This document shows, piece after piece, positions 41,026-49,860 of a DNA stretch of 64,000 nt (within the stretch, counting starts at the first letter, position 1; the number at the start of each line of letters is the position of its first letter). The stretch covers positions 62,001 to 126,000 of the forward strand of contig NZ_JAZIBG010000049.1 in the NCBI RefSeq assembly GCF_036621135.1. Reading direction: 5' to 3'. The translations under genes and the position numbers were made by a program. The notes under the pieces are model-generated. The model saw only the letters and a program-made list of their open reading frames with translations. It did not search any database and had not been told where the DNA came from. Origin of the DNA: Aquincola agrisoli (lineage in GTDB: Bacteria; Pseudomonadota; Gammaproteobacteria; Burkholderiales; Burkholderiaceae_C).

Positions 41026-41730
41026 GTGGCAGGCATACTGTCCGCCTTCCGCGCAATGTGGAAGGAGCGCGGGTGGGCCGTCACGCTGATGTACGTGGCA
41101 CACCGCATTCTCCAGGGGGTGTCGCGGGGCCACGGCGGCGTGTTCCCCTATGTCCTGGTGGCGCAGCCGATCGGCCGTGGCAGCTACGCCCAGGTGCGCG
41201 ACGATGCGCGCACGGTCGTGCGCGTCGTGGACGCCGACGATCCGGTGACGGCCAGTTTTCCACGGCCTGCCGCCATCAACCGGCAGCGGTGGGCGGCGGG
41301 CGCCACCTGCTACGCCGCCGAGAGCGGCGGCGAACTGGCCGGAACGATCTGGATCCAGCGCACGCGTTATCTGGAAGACGAGGTGTGCTGCGAGTACCGC
41401 CTTGCGGATCCCGCGGTCAGTGCCTGGGACTTCGACGTGTACGTCGTGCCGCGTCTGCGGCTGGGCCGCACGATGGGCCGCCTGTGGAAGGCCGTCGATG
41501 CCGATTTGGCGGCCCGCGGTGTGCAGTGGAGCTTCAGCCGCATCTCGCTCTTCAACGCGGCATCGATCAGCTCGCACGCGCGGCTCGGCGCCGTGTCGGT
41601 GGGCCGGGTGGTCTTCGTGCGGATCGGGCGGGCCCAGGTGGCCTTCCTTGGCCGATGGCCGGGGGTCCATGCTTCGCTGGGGCGGCGCCCACCCGTGATC
41701 GTCTTGGCGCCGCCAGCCCCCGCCCGATGA
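41026..41730 (+). CDS. GNAT-like N-acetyltransferase family protein
   Basis: A 234-residue protein with a GNAT-like core: the acceptor-side strands (AGTIWIQRTRYLEDEVCC), then DFDVYVVPRLRLGRTMGRLW, where the R-x-x-x-x-G-R pattern resembles the pyrophosphate-binding loop of acetyl-CoA-binding GNAT proteins, and a final FSRISLFNAASISSHARLGA typical of the last GNAT helix. GTG at 41026 follows the preceding stop by 2 bp; an ATG at 41056 is the alternative start. Members of this type occur beside exosortase A hydrolases. It probably transfers an acyl group to a sugar amine or to a precursor. It converges on the PEP-CTERM gene. Confidence 0.65.
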   Translation: MAGILSAFRAMWKERGWAVTLMYVAHRILQGVSRGHGGVFPYVLVAQPIGRGSYAQVRDDARTVVRVVDADDPVTASFPRPAAINRQRWAAGATCYAAESGGELAGTIWIQRTRYLEDEVCCEYRLADPAVSAWDFDVYVVPRLRLGRTMGRLWKAVDADLAARGVQWSFSRISLFNAASISSHARLGAVSVGRVVFVRIGRAQVAFLGRWPGVHASLGRRPPVIVLAPPAPAR

Positions 41731-41736
41731 ACAGGT

Positions 41737-43203
41737 TCAACCGCGCCTGGCTTGAGCCTTCCGGCGCCATTGCAAAGCGATCAGGCCGGCGATGAGCATG
41801 GCGGCTGCCTGCGGCTCCGGAATCATCGTGATCTGCGGCTTGTAGAGCCAGACGGCGGCGTCCTGGGTGGCGGCGTTGTACTCGTCCAGTGCGATGAAGG
41901 CCTGCAGTTCCGCGACGTAGATCCACTTGCCCAGCACCCCGTTGGCGAAGTTGCCTTCCGGTTGCGCGCCCGCGCTGGTGTGCTTGGTCACCGTCCAGGC
42001 ATCCAGCAGTGTGCCCGAGGCGTCGAATTCCGGTGCGGTCGAATACACCGTGCCGAAATCCTTGCCGTCCCACAAATAGAAGCGTCCGCTGGCCTCGTCG
42101 AAGGCGATGCCCATGTCGCGGTTGGTGCGGAAGATGGCGCCCGTGCTGTCATGCAGCTCGATCCAGCGGTCGCCGATGAGGGCATCGGACCCCAGGTCGA
42201 TCTGGTTCAGATCCCAGAGCCCCAGGCCGAACTCATCGTAGGTGTTCGCCTTGTTGGAGATGCGGACGTAGTAGCCGTTGTCGCTGTCGATCGCCGCGGC
42301 GGACTGGCTGCTGCTCGCGTTCCATGAGCGGCCCACCACATCCCAGCGATCGAGCTCATTCGTGGCCGGGTCTCCGGGCATGTAGCGATACAGGTTCGGA
42401 AAGCCGGACGCGTTGGAGTCTCGGGTGGTGTAGACGACGTCACGGCCGTTCTCCTCACGGTAGGCACTGGTGCCCTCGAGGGGGCTCTGCCCCCGCGTGC
42501 CGGTGTAGGTGTCGGCCCGGTTGGCCCACATCTGGCCACCTTCCACGGAGGGGAGGTAGCCCGAGCCGGTCGTGCCGCCGACCTTGTTGGCGTCTGCCTT
42601 CGAGGGATCCCACAGCCAAGGCCCGGCGCCCACCGGGTTTCCGTTGGCATCGCGTGTGACGAAGCCCGCCCCCGTATTGAAGGCGGCTCCGCCGAAGGTC
42701 ACGTAGCGATCGATGTGGGGAAGAAACAGCCCGTTGTCATAGCTGTGGGCAGACTGCGGTGCGGCGTCGTCCACGACGTAGAACACGGCGTTGCCTCCGC
42801 TGACCAGCCGGCTCGGCAGCGATCCGCGGGTCCACGTGCCGCTGGCGCCTTCCCACAAGTACATCTCGTTGCCCATGTACGCCGCGTGCCCGCCGCCCCA
42901 CAACATCAGCCGGGCGCGGTTCGGATCCCAGGCGATGTTGCTCCACGACTTCACAACGGCGCCGGGGTCGGAGTAGGTGCCGCTGGGCAGGCCGCCATCC
43001 AGTGGACTGGCCCAGGCGTCGGAATAGAGGTTGGTGCTGGCCTTCACCCAAGTGCCTTCCGCCATGGCGTCGAGCAGCCCTTGCAGGTAGCTCAGGTCCT
43101 GGGCTTGGGCGGCTGTCGTCGTGCCCGCCGTCATCATGCAGACCACGGCGAAGGCGCTGGCGGTGCGCCGCGCGAGGCGGCGGAAAGTGGTATCAGGAGT
43201 CAT
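41737..43203 (-). CDS. PEP-CTERM sorting domain protein with a probable beta-propeller
   Basis: A 488-residue secreted protein. The N-terminus is a long signal peptide (TASAFAVVCMMTAG, cleavage near AQA-QD). The C-terminus is a textbook PEP-CTERM signal: the motif IPEP (Pro-Glu-Pro at 462-464), a hydrophobic helix (AAAMLIAGLIALQW) and an arginine-rich tail. The middle shows repeated motifs such as AWDPNRARLMLWGGGHAAYMG, kept short here, and HIDRYVTFGGAAF, which resemble Kelch/galactose-oxidase beta-propeller blades. It is the only PEP-CTERM protein in the window and is therefore a likely local substrate of the exosortase at the right edge. Function unknown. Confidence 0.85.
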   Translation of the reverse strand: MTPDTTFRRLARRTASAFAVVCMMTAGTTTAAQAQDLSYLQGLLDAMAEGTWVKASTNLYSDAWASPLDGGLPSGTYSDPGAVVKSWSNIAWDPNRARLMLWGGGHAAYMGNEMYLWEGASGTWTRGSLPSRLVSGGNAVFYVVDDAAPQSAHSYDNGLFLPHIDRYVTFGGAAFNTGAGFVTRDANGNPVGAGPWLWDPSKADANKVGGTTGSGYLPSVEGGQMWANRADTYTGTRGQSPLEGTSAYREENGRDVVYTTRDSNASGFPNLYRYMPGDPATNELDRWDVVGRSWNASSSQSAAAIDSDNGYYVRISNKANTYDEFGLGLWDLNQIDLGSDALIGDRWIELHDSTGAIFRTNRDMGIAFDEASGRFYLWDGKDFGTVYSTAPEFDASGTLLDAWTVTKHTSAGAQPEGNFANGVLGKWIYVAELQAFIALDEYNAATQDAAVWLYKPQITMIPEPQAAAMLIAGLIALQWRRKAQARRG

Positions 43204-43429
43204 GGCAGCGTCCGGTCGCGAAGAAATCGGTGTGGACGCGCAGTTTGTTACGGTTCCGCGCCCTGCGACGGGGCGGCGAATTTTTTCCCATGCGGGTTTT
43301 GCCTTACTGCGGTTTTCGCGACGCGCGCATGCCAAGTCCGGCACGCTCCTGTGCAGCGATGGTCGGGTGGTCGAGCGGTAACATACTCTCCAGTTGCCAC
43401 AGCATCCTGCCTGCGGCGGGAGCGGACAA
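43204..43429. promoter_or_regulatory. PEP-CTERM gene/UDP-xylose synthase divergent spacer
   Basis: The 226-bp spacer contains the AT-rich stretch GAATTTTTTCCCA near 43280. PEP-CTERM genes are often transcribed by RNA polymerase with sigma-54 under PrsK/PrsR; I searched both strands for a GG-N10-GC element and found only a site with the wrong spacing. The promoter is not resolved. Confidence 0.3.
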
Positions 43430-44389
43430 ATGAGAAGTTACGGGACGATCAAGCGCGTGATGGTCACCGGTGGCGCAGGTTTTCTTGGTTCGCACCTGTG
43501 TGAACGCCTGATCGAAGCTGGCCACGACGTGCTGTGCATCGACAACTTCTACACCGGCACCAAGGACAACGTCGCACATCTGCTGGGCCATCCGCACTTC
43601 GAGCTGATGCGCCATGACGTGACCTTTCCGTTGTACGTCGAGGTTGACGAGATCTACAACCTCGCGTGCCCTGCATCGCCGGTGCACTATCAGTACGACC
43701 CCGTGCAGACCACGAAGACCAGCGTGCACGGCGCCATCAACATGCTGGGGCTCGCCAAGCGGCTGAAAGCCAAGATTCTGCAGGCGAGCACCAGCGAGGT
43801 GTATGGCGACCCGCAGGTGCACCCGCAACGCGAGGACTACTGGGGCCACGTCAACCCGATCGGCCTGCGCAGTTGTTACGACGAAGGCAAGCGCTGCGCC
43901 GAGACGCTGTTCTTCGATTACCACCGGCAGCACAAGCTGCGCATCAAGGTGGCGCGGATCTTCAACACATACGGGCCGCGCATGCACCCCAGCGACGGCC
44001 GGGTGGTGAGCAACTTCATCGTTCAAGCGCTGCGCGGGGAGCCGATCACCATCTACGGCGACGGTTCGCAGACCCGGTCCTTCTGCTATGTCGACGACCT
44101 GATCGCGGGGCTCATGCGGCTGATGGACACGGGCGACGACTTCACCGGCCCGGTGAACATCGGCAACCCCGGCGAGTTCACCATCCTCGAACTGGCCCGA
44201 AAGGTTGTGGCTTTCACCGGATCCAAGTCGGAGATCCTGCACAAGCCGCTGCCGAGCGACGATCCGCTGCAGCGCCAGCCCGATCTCACGCTGGCGCGCG
44301 CCCACCTGAACTGGGAACCCAGCACGGCGTTGGACGCCGGGCTGCAAAAGACCATCGCGTATTTTTCGCAACTCCTCGCCAAGGCCTGA
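43430..44389 (+). CDS. UDP-glucuronate decarboxylase (UDP-xylose synthase)
   Basis: A 319-residue short-chain dehydrogenase matching UDP-xylose synthases: the NAD motif TGGAGFLGSHLCERL, IDNFYTGTKDNVAHL, LACPASPVHYQYDPVQTTKT near 79-97, and the catalytic Tyr150/Lys154 in CYDEGKR, followed by YGPRMHPSDGRVVSNFI. The enzyme converts UDP-glucuronate to UDP-xylose, drawing on the ugd product made 8 kb away. GGGAGCGG precedes the chosen ATG. It is the first gene of a plus-strand block (43.4-52.5 kb) of glycan assembly genes and is followed after 33 bp by a glycosyltransferase. Confidence 0.92.
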   Translation: MRSYGTIKRVMVTGGAGFLGSHLCERLIEAGHDVLCIDNFYTGTKDNVAHLLGHPHFELMRHDVTFPLYVEVDEIYNLACPASPVHYQYDPVQTTKTSVHGAINMLGLAKRLKAKILQASTSEVYGDPQVHPQREDYWGHVNPIGLRSCYDEGKRCAETLFFDYHRQHKLRIKVARIFNTYGPRMHPSDGRVVSNFIVQALRGEPITIYGDGSQTRSFCYVDDLIAGLMRLMDTGDDFTGPVNIGNPGEFTILELARKVVAFTGSKSEILHKPLPSDDPLQRQPDLTLARAHLNWEPSTALDAGLQKTIAYFSQLLAKA

Positions 44390-44422
44390 TCGGCCTGGCA
44401 AGGCAGTCAGCCCGATCCGTTC

Positions 44423-45373
44423 ATGGCTTCGCTCGTCACCGTCATCATCCCGGCGTACAACTGCGCCGCCACTGTCGCAGAGACGCTGGAAAGCGCGCTG
44501 GCACAAGACCACCCGGCCACCGAGATCATCGTCGTCAACGATGGCAGCACGGACGGAACCCTCGATGTGCTCAGGCGGTTTGGCGACCGCATCCGTGTGA
44601 TCGACCAGAAGAATGCGGGCCCGCCTGCAGCGCGCAATGCTGCACTGCAGGCCGCGCGGGGCGACTACATCGCCTTTCTCGATGCCGACGACGTCTGGGT
44701 CCAGGGCAAGCTGGCGGCGCAGGCGCGGCACCTGGATCGGCACGCCGATGTCGGTACGGTGTTCACCCACTGGCACGTCTGGATGCCGGAAGCCGACGGC
44801 AGCTTCAAGCGCCGGCCAGACATCGAGGCGCGGCACGTCGACGACAGCGTGGACGCCGTCAACTCGGGTTGGCTCTACACCCGATTGCTCTTCGACTGCG
44901 AATTGCTGACCACCACGGTGATGCTGCGCGGCAGCATGGTCAAGCGGCTCGGGGGCTTCGACCTCCAGCTGTGGAATGGCGACGACTACGACTATTGGCT
45001 GCGTTGCTCGCGCGAGGGCAAGATCACCAAGCTGGCCTCCACCGGCGCGCTGTATCGGATCCTGCCGAACTCGGTGTCGCGTCGCCCGCGGGAAGTGAAC
45101 TACGAGCACGAGGTCATTGCCAGCGCCGTCAAGCGTTGGGGCTTGACTGGCCCCGATGGCAGCGAAGCCGATCCGGTGCGGCTCCAACGCCGATTGCATG
45201 ATTTGCAGGTGGCTCATGCCTATACGCATTTGCTGCGTGGGGACGCTGCCGTGGCGTTCAACGGCTACCGGGATGCGCTGGCGCGCAGGCCCAACGAGCT
45301 CAAACTGTGGATGAACACCGCCCGCGCGGCGATGAAGCTTGGACTGCGCGGGGCAGGCAAAGGGGTTGGTTAG
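44423..45373 (+). CDS. Glycosyltransferase family 2
   Basis: A 316-residue GT-A enzyme. It starts with the nucleotide-binding VIIPAYNCAATVAETLES and VVNDGSTDGTLDVL, then PPAARNAALQAARGDYIAFL with the metal-binding DADD at the end of the strand, and the acceptor-side DLQLWNGDDYDYWLRCSREG. It should transfer a sugar from a nucleotide donor to a lipid-linked or growing glycan at the cytoplasmic membrane face. The C-terminal 60 residues look helical. Donor and acceptor are unknown; UDP-xylose from the preceding gene is a possible donor. GC content is between that of the flanks and that of the genes after it. Confidence 0.9.
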   Translation: MASLVTVIIPAYNCAATVAETLESALAQDHPATEIIVVNDGSTDGTLDVLRRFGDRIRVIDQKNAGPPAARNAALQAARGDYIAFLDADDVWVQGKLAAQARHLDRHADVGTVFTHWHVWMPEADGSFKRRPDIEARHVDDSVDAVNSGWLYTRLLFDCELLTTTVMLRGSMVKRLGGFDLQLWNGDDYDYWLRCSREGKITKLASTGALYRILPNSVSRRPREVNYEHEVIASAVKRWGLTGPDGSEADPVRLQRRLHDLQVAHAYTHLLRGDAAVAFNGYRDALARRPNELKLWMNTARAAMKLGLRGAGKGVG

Positions 45374-45424
45374 CTTGAGCCCCGGCATGGTGTCTGCGAG
45401 CCATCACGTCAGGGTGCGCACGTC

Positions 45425-46903
45425 ATGACCAGCGTGCGCCGCGCGTTGGCGCTGTCCTTCCTCGAGCGCTACCTGACGCTGGTGCTGGCGCTGGCCAGCA
45501 ACATCATCCTTGCACGCCTACTGACACCGGAAGAGATCGGCATCTATTCCGTCAGCCTCGCGGTGATCGGCATCGCGCAGGTGCTTCGAGACTTTGGGAT
45601 AGGCAATTTCCTGATCCAGGAGAAGGATCTCAGCGACGACCACATCCGAACGGCGTTTGGCATGTCGTTATTGCTGGGTGGGGGATTGTTCCTGATCGTC
45701 CTCTTGCTGGCGCCGATGGCGGCACGATTCTATGAAGACGAACGCATGCTTCAGACGCTGCGCATTTCGTCATTGAACTTCGCAATATTGCCGTTCTGTA
45801 CGATCTCGCTGTCTCTCCTGCGGCGTGAACTTCAGTTCAAGCGATTGCTGTATGTGAACTTGGTGGCGGCGCTTGTGGGGTTCTGTTCGACCATTGCCTT
45901 GGCCTGGGCGGGGTTTGGTGCCAACAGCATGGCGATCAGCGCAGTCGCCACAAACATCTGTGTCGGCGTGGGGGCTTGGGTCGCGCAGGCGCAACGCCGC
46001 ATACTTTTGCCGAGCTTGAGCCGCTGGCGTCAATTGTTGCGTTTTGGTGGGCAGAGCGCAGCGGTCAACGTGGTGACGACCGTGTCGATGGACATCAATG
46101 ATCTGGCACTTGGAAAGATCCTTGGTTTCACGCCGGTGGCCTTGTTCAGTCGAGCACAGGGACTTGTCAATCTGTTCAGTCGGGACCTCATGGGAGCGGT
46201 GCGGAATGTGGCGTTTCCTGCGTATGCGCAGACACACCGGTGCAATGGCTCTGTTGAAGCTCAGTACATTAGCAGCGTTGGGGGCGTAACGGCATTTGCG
46301 TGGCCCTTTTTTGGATTCATGGCCCTGTTTCCGTTGGAAGTTCTTCGCCTGTTATACGGACCTCAGTGGGATGCCGCGGCAAAGCTCGTGCCGCCGTTGG
46401 CTGTTGCGGGGGGCTTGTATGCCGCGAGCAGCCTGATATCAACCCTCCTGATGGCCGCTGGGCGAATGGATCAGGTAGCGCGGTTGGAGTTAATTTTTCA
46501 GCCGTTGCGTGCCGTCATCATCGTAGCTGCAGCGCTCGTATTCCGATCCCTGGAAGCGTGCGTTTGGGCTTATCTGCTGTGTTTTATTATATACGTGCCT
46601 TTATCCTATGGGGTCAAAAATGCATCTCTGGCCAGCGACTGGTCAGCTTTGCGGCACCAGTTGTTCTGTAGCCTCAAAATTACCGTTGTCACTTTGGCCT
46701 TGCCTGGCGCTCTGAGCTTCTGGTACGGCTTGGACAGGGCGGCGCCTATGAGTGCAGGGTGGTTTGCTATGGTCATTCTGTCGGGCATATTGTGTTGGGT
46801 TGCTGGGTTACGGATCAGCGAGCACCCATTGGCCAGTGATCCGCTGATGCAGCGCTGGATGAGGCATTTTCCTGGCCTGCGGCTAACGCCTCGGCGGGGT
46901 TGA
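45425..46903 (+). CDS. Oligosaccharide flippase (Wzx/WzxC-like, MOP superfamily)
   Basis: A 492-residue integral membrane protein with about 12-14 hydrophobic segments. The N-terminus LERYLTLVLALASNIILARL and LLTPEEIGIYSVSLAVIG is typical of polysaccharide exporters of the PST type, and LRDFGIGNFLIQEKDLS follows as in WzxC-like proteins. It should flip the undecaprenyl-linked repeat unit across the inner membrane. The first third has the high-GC codon use of the locus, but from about 45700 on AT-ending codons increase, so the cassette boundary may lie inside or just before this gene. Confidence 0.9.
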   Translation: MTSVRRALALSFLERYLTLVLALASNIILARLLTPEEIGIYSVSLAVIGIAQVLRDFGIGNFLIQEKDLSDDHIRTAFGMSLLLGGGLFLIVLLLAPMAARFYEDERMLQTLRISSLNFAILPFCTISLSLLRRELQFKRLLYVNLVAALVGFCSTIALAWAGFGANSMAISAVATNICVGVGAWVAQAQRRILLPSLSRWRQLLRFGGQSAAVNVVTTVSMDINDLALGKILGFTPVALFSRAQGLVNLFSRDLMGAVRNVAFPAYAQTHRCNGSVEAQYISSVGGVTAFAWPFFGFMALFPLEVLRLLYGPQWDAAAKLVPPLAVAGGLYAASSLISTLLMAAGRMDQVARLELIFQPLRAVIIVAAALVFRSLEACVWAYLLCFIIYVPLSYGVKNASLASDWSALRHQLFCSLKITVVTLALPGALSFWYGLDRAAPMSAGWFAMVILSGILCWVAGLRISEHPLASDPLMQRWMRHFPGLRLTPRRG

Positions 46904-46931
46904 TTCGAATTTGCAACCATGAAAGGTCGCG

Positions 46932-47699
46932 ATGTTTTTCTTGGAAACTCTATTGGTTCTAGGCTTGGTAGTGATCGGCGGCGTTGGATTGCTCACTTGG
47001 CGAAAAATCCGAGCGGTGCATTTGGCTACTTATAAGCTGCTCAGTGACGTTGCTGCTATCAGAACCGAATCGGAGAATTTTTTTTCGCAAGTCCAGGCGC
47101 TGTTGGCGCTGGAGCGGCGTCTCCAATTAGACATGGCTTTGCCCGCCATGCGTGGTTGGGCCGGGTCACCGGACTTCTTATTGCACGTTGCGGAGCAAAT
47201 TCACCAGCGCCGCCCGGCTGTGATCGTTGAATGCAGCTCGGGTGTTTCGACGATCGTCGCGGCGCGATGCCTGCAGCAGTTGGGGGCTGGTCACGTATGG
47301 AGCTTAGAGCATGAAGAGCAGTACGCGCAAAAGACCCGCGACATGCTGGTGCGGTATGGGTTGAGCGACTGGGCGACCGTGCTGCACGCACCTCTGCAGA
47401 CGACTCATACGTCAACACCTTGGTATCAAGAAGATGTGCTGCCCATCAATATAGGGCAGATCGATATGTTGGTTGTGGACGGACCCCCCGCAGGGCTTGC
47501 GCCAATGGTGCGTGCACCTGCCTTTCCTCGTTTGCGTTCTAGGTTAGCGCCCAATTGCATTGTTTTGGTCGACGACGCAGATCGCCCGGACGAAACTGAA
47601 ATGGTTCGCCAATGGGCCGCCACAGAGCCTGGTTTAGTCATTGAGCGTCCTACGGCTGAAAAGGGATTGGCAATGGCCATACTGTCAACGAAGAGTTGA
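46932..47699 (+). CDS. Membrane-anchored class I SAM-dependent methyltransferase-like protein
   Basis: A 255-residue protein starting with one hydrophobic segment (FLETLLVLGLVVIGGVGLLT, residues 3-22), followed by a linker with coiled-coil character and then a Rossmann-like methyltransferase fold: VIVECSSGVSTIVAARCL (motif I region), VWSLEHEEQYAQKTRDML (motif II) and DMLVVDGPP (motif IV). It resembles the Methyltransf_24 group. The expected GxGxG of motif I is replaced by ECSSGVST, as in that group. It probably methylates a sugar of the lipid-linked unit at the membrane. AAGG lies before the ATG. Confidence 0.75.
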   Translation: MFFLETLLVLGLVVIGGVGLLTWRKIRAVHLATYKLLSDVAAIRTESENFFSQVQALLALERRLQLDMALPAMRGWAGSPDFLLHVAEQIHQRRPAVIVECSSGVSTIVAARCLQQLGAGHVWSLEHEEQYAQKTRDMLVRYGLSDWATVLHAPLQTTHTSTPWYQEDVLPINIGQIDMLVVDGPPAGLAPMVRAPAFPRLRSRLAPNCIVLVDDADRPDETEMVRQWAATEPGLVIERPTAEKGLAMAILSTKS

Positions 47700-47701
47700 G
47701 A

Positions 47702-48901
47702 ATGCCTCGCGTTGCTCTGCTTTGCCCGGGCCTGGGGCGTGTGCATCGTGGGCATGAGTCGTTCGCAAGGAATCTTTTCGACCTGCTGTCTGACTCTCTC
47801 GATATCACTCTCTTCAAAGGCGGCGGGCCGGCGTCGGCGAGGGAAATTGTCGTGCCCCATATAGCACGCGACGCCGTGGGCTTGCAAGACATAAAGCTGC
47901 CGGTTTCTCCACGCTGGCACGCTTCGGAAGCAGGCCAGGAGCGCATCCGCATAGAGTGCACTAGCTTCGCGTGGGCGGCGCTAGGGGCGTTGCTCGAAGG
48001 TGGATTCGATGTTATTCACTGCCTCGATCGGGATGTCTGCAATGTTATCTACGCACAGCGGCATCTCTTTCGCCATACACCCAGAGTACTGTTTTCAAAT
48101 GGTGGTGCTATTCCCGCTGATGATTTGCCTTCGTGTGACTTTGTCCAGGAGCATACAGAGCTAAATCTCAAGCACAGTGTACGAGGGAAGGCGTTCATGA
48201 TCCCCCATGGGGTGAACATGGCGATTTACCATCCTGATATCGAGACAGATTTCCGTGCGCGTCATAACATTCCGGCGGACGCGGTGCTCCTGATTTGTGT
48301 GGGAACGATATGTTTTTGGCACAAGCGCATGGACTACGTTATCAAGGAGATTGCTGCCGCAGGCCAAGACCTACATTTGGCCATCGTTGGCCAAGACAGT
48401 GAGGATTCGCCCGCGATACGCGAGCTGGGATACAAACTGCTTGGCGACAGGGTGCATTTCGACTCCCTGGCGCCGACGGAGCTTCCTAAAGCTTATGCGG
48501 CCGCTGATGCTTTTGTTTTGGGGAGTATTTTTGAGACCTTCGGTCTTGTGTACATTGAGGCGATGGCCATGGGCCTGCCTGTAATATGTACCAACCACCC
48601 TAATCAAAAGAGCATTGTTAAGGAGGGTGTTTTCATTGATATGGCCCGGCCTGGCGCTTTGACCGAGGTTTTATCGGTGGGGCATCAGGCGCGTTGGCAG
48701 GCTCTCGGGCGACGCAGTCTTGACATAGCCAGGAAGTATTACGACATACGTTCTCTCAAGCAACAGTATTTACTAAAATACGCCGAAATTGCAACTGCGC
48801 CCACGAAATTGCCAACGTGGGACTTGGCGCGAAGAGCCACGCAAAATGTGCGCGGCACGCTACGATGGGCCAAACGTACGATACGTGGGCAGTCCGAGTA
48901 G
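47702..48901 (+). CDS. Glycosyltransferase family 4
   Basis: A 399-residue GT-B enzyme of the glycogen-phosphorylase-like GT4 family. The N-terminal domain begins RVALLCPGLGRVHRGHESFA and has FDVIHCLDRD; the C-terminal donor domain has LLICVGTICFWHKRMDYVI (beta 1), the EX7E stretch around ETFGLVYIEAMAMGLPVICT, and IPHGVNMAIYHPD. It transfers a sugar with retention, from a nucleotide donor. ATG at 47702 is chosen; a TTG at 47696 overlapping the previous stop codon would add two residues. It belongs to the low-GC cassette by codon use. Confidence 0.9.
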   Translation: MPRVALLCPGLGRVHRGHESFARNLFDLLSDSLDITLFKGGGPASAREIVVPHIARDAVGLQDIKLPVSPRWHASEAGQERIRIECTSFAWAALGALLEGGFDVIHCLDRDVCNVIYAQRHLFRHTPRVLFSNGGAIPADDLPSCDFVQEHTELNLKHSVRGKAFMIPHGVNMAIYHPDIETDFRARHNIPADAVLLICVGTICFWHKRMDYVIKEIAAAGQDLHLAIVGQDSEDSPAIRELGYKLLGDRVHFDSLAPTELPKAYAAADAFVLGSIFETFGLVYIEAMAMGLPVICTNHPNQKSIVKEGVFIDMARPGALTEVLSVGHQARWQALGRRSLDIARKYYDIRSLKQQYLLKYAEIATAPTKLPTWDLARRATQNVRGTLRWAKRTIRGQSE

Positions 48902-48921
48902 AGGGCACTGGGGCACTGCAC

Positions 48922-49854
48922 ATGTTGACTATCTTGATGGCAACGCACAACGGTGCTGGTACATTGCCGCGCGTACTAGACGCATATACACAGCTGCGGT
49001 ACCCAGCCGTTCCATGGAAAATTGTGGTGGTGGACAACGCGAGCACCGATGGAACATCAGCCATACTGGCTGCATATGCCGGCCGGTTGCCGATTGAATC
49101 GATTTATACGCCTCGCCGGGGCAAGAATATTGCACTTAACCTGGGAGTGGCGCATTGCCAAGGTGACCTTGTCGTATTCACTGATGATGACGCCGTACCT
49201 CAGGCCGATTGGTTGTCTAAATTATTTGAGGTGGTGATATCTAGACCGGAATTCGATATTTTTGGAGGCGGTATAGATCCTTTATGGCCGGATGGTCAAT
49301 GTCCGCCTTGGATATCTCGTTTGGTGAACTTGGGTGCGACGTTCGCCGTCACTCCGGTGGACTTGGGTGAGGGCCCGGTGCCCGCGGCGCAGGTGTGGGG
49401 TCCGAATATGGCTGTGCGTCGTCGTGTTTTTGACGAGGGCCATCGATTTGACGAATCCGTCGGCCCGTCAAGTGGTCAATACGTGATGGGAAGTGAGGTG
49501 GAATTCACCACGCGGCTTGAACGAGCCGGTTATCGCGCCTGGTTTGCTGCTGCGGCGCGGGTAGGGCATATCATCCGATCGCATCAACTGCAGCCAGCAT
49601 GGATCATCCAGCGAGGCTATCGCCTGGGTCGGCACATGTTTCACCAGGAGTCGTCCCAAGCGATGGGTAACGGTGTTCCTCGGCTCAGAGGTGCACCGCG
49701 CTGGATGTACGGAAAGTTGGTCAAGCAGGCTGCACAGGCCTTTATCGGCCGTGTGAAAGGCGATTTTGACCAGCGCTTTCTTGCGGACTGGGAGATCTCA
49801 TTCTTGCGTGGCTATCTCTACGAGGCAGCGCGGCATGCGAAGTCGGCACACTGA
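48922..49854 (+). CDS. Glycosyltransferase family 2
   Basis: A 310-residue GT-A enzyme: LTILMATHNGAGTLPRVLDA at the start, IVVVDNASTDGTSAIL, then GDLVVFTDDDAVPQADWLSK with the metal-binding DDD, and a C-terminal acceptor domain including MGSEVEFTTRLERAGYRAWF, which carries the ED-like catalytic base position (SEVEF). It resembles succinoglycan-type exopolysaccharide transferases. ATG at 48922 gives the usual compact start; the frame is open for another 105 bp upstream, overlapping the end of the preceding gene. It is followed by another GT2 gene after 6 bp. The donor sugar is unknown. Confidence 0.88.
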   Translation: MLTILMATHNGAGTLPRVLDAYTQLRYPAVPWKIVVVDNASTDGTSAILAAYAGRLPIESIYTPRRGKNIALNLGVAHCQGDLVVFTDDDAVPQADWLSKLFEVVISRPEFDIFGGGIDPLWPDGQCPPWISRLVNLGATFAVTPVDLGEGPVPAAQVWGPNMAVRRRVFDEGHRFDESVGPSSGQYVMGSEVEFTTRLERAGYRAWFAAAARVGHIIRSHQLQPAWIIQRGYRLGRHMFHQESSQAMGNGVPRLRGAPRWMYGKLVKQAAQAFIGRVKGDFDQRFLADWEISFLRGYLYEAARHAKSAH

Positions 49855-49860
49855 AAACTG

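Noticed and set aside
43204..43429. Possible sigma-54 promoter (CGGCACG...TGTGC) before the UDP-xylose synthase gene
   Set aside because: The spacing between the GG and GC elements is 11 instead of 10 and the first base is mismatched; not convincing on either strand.
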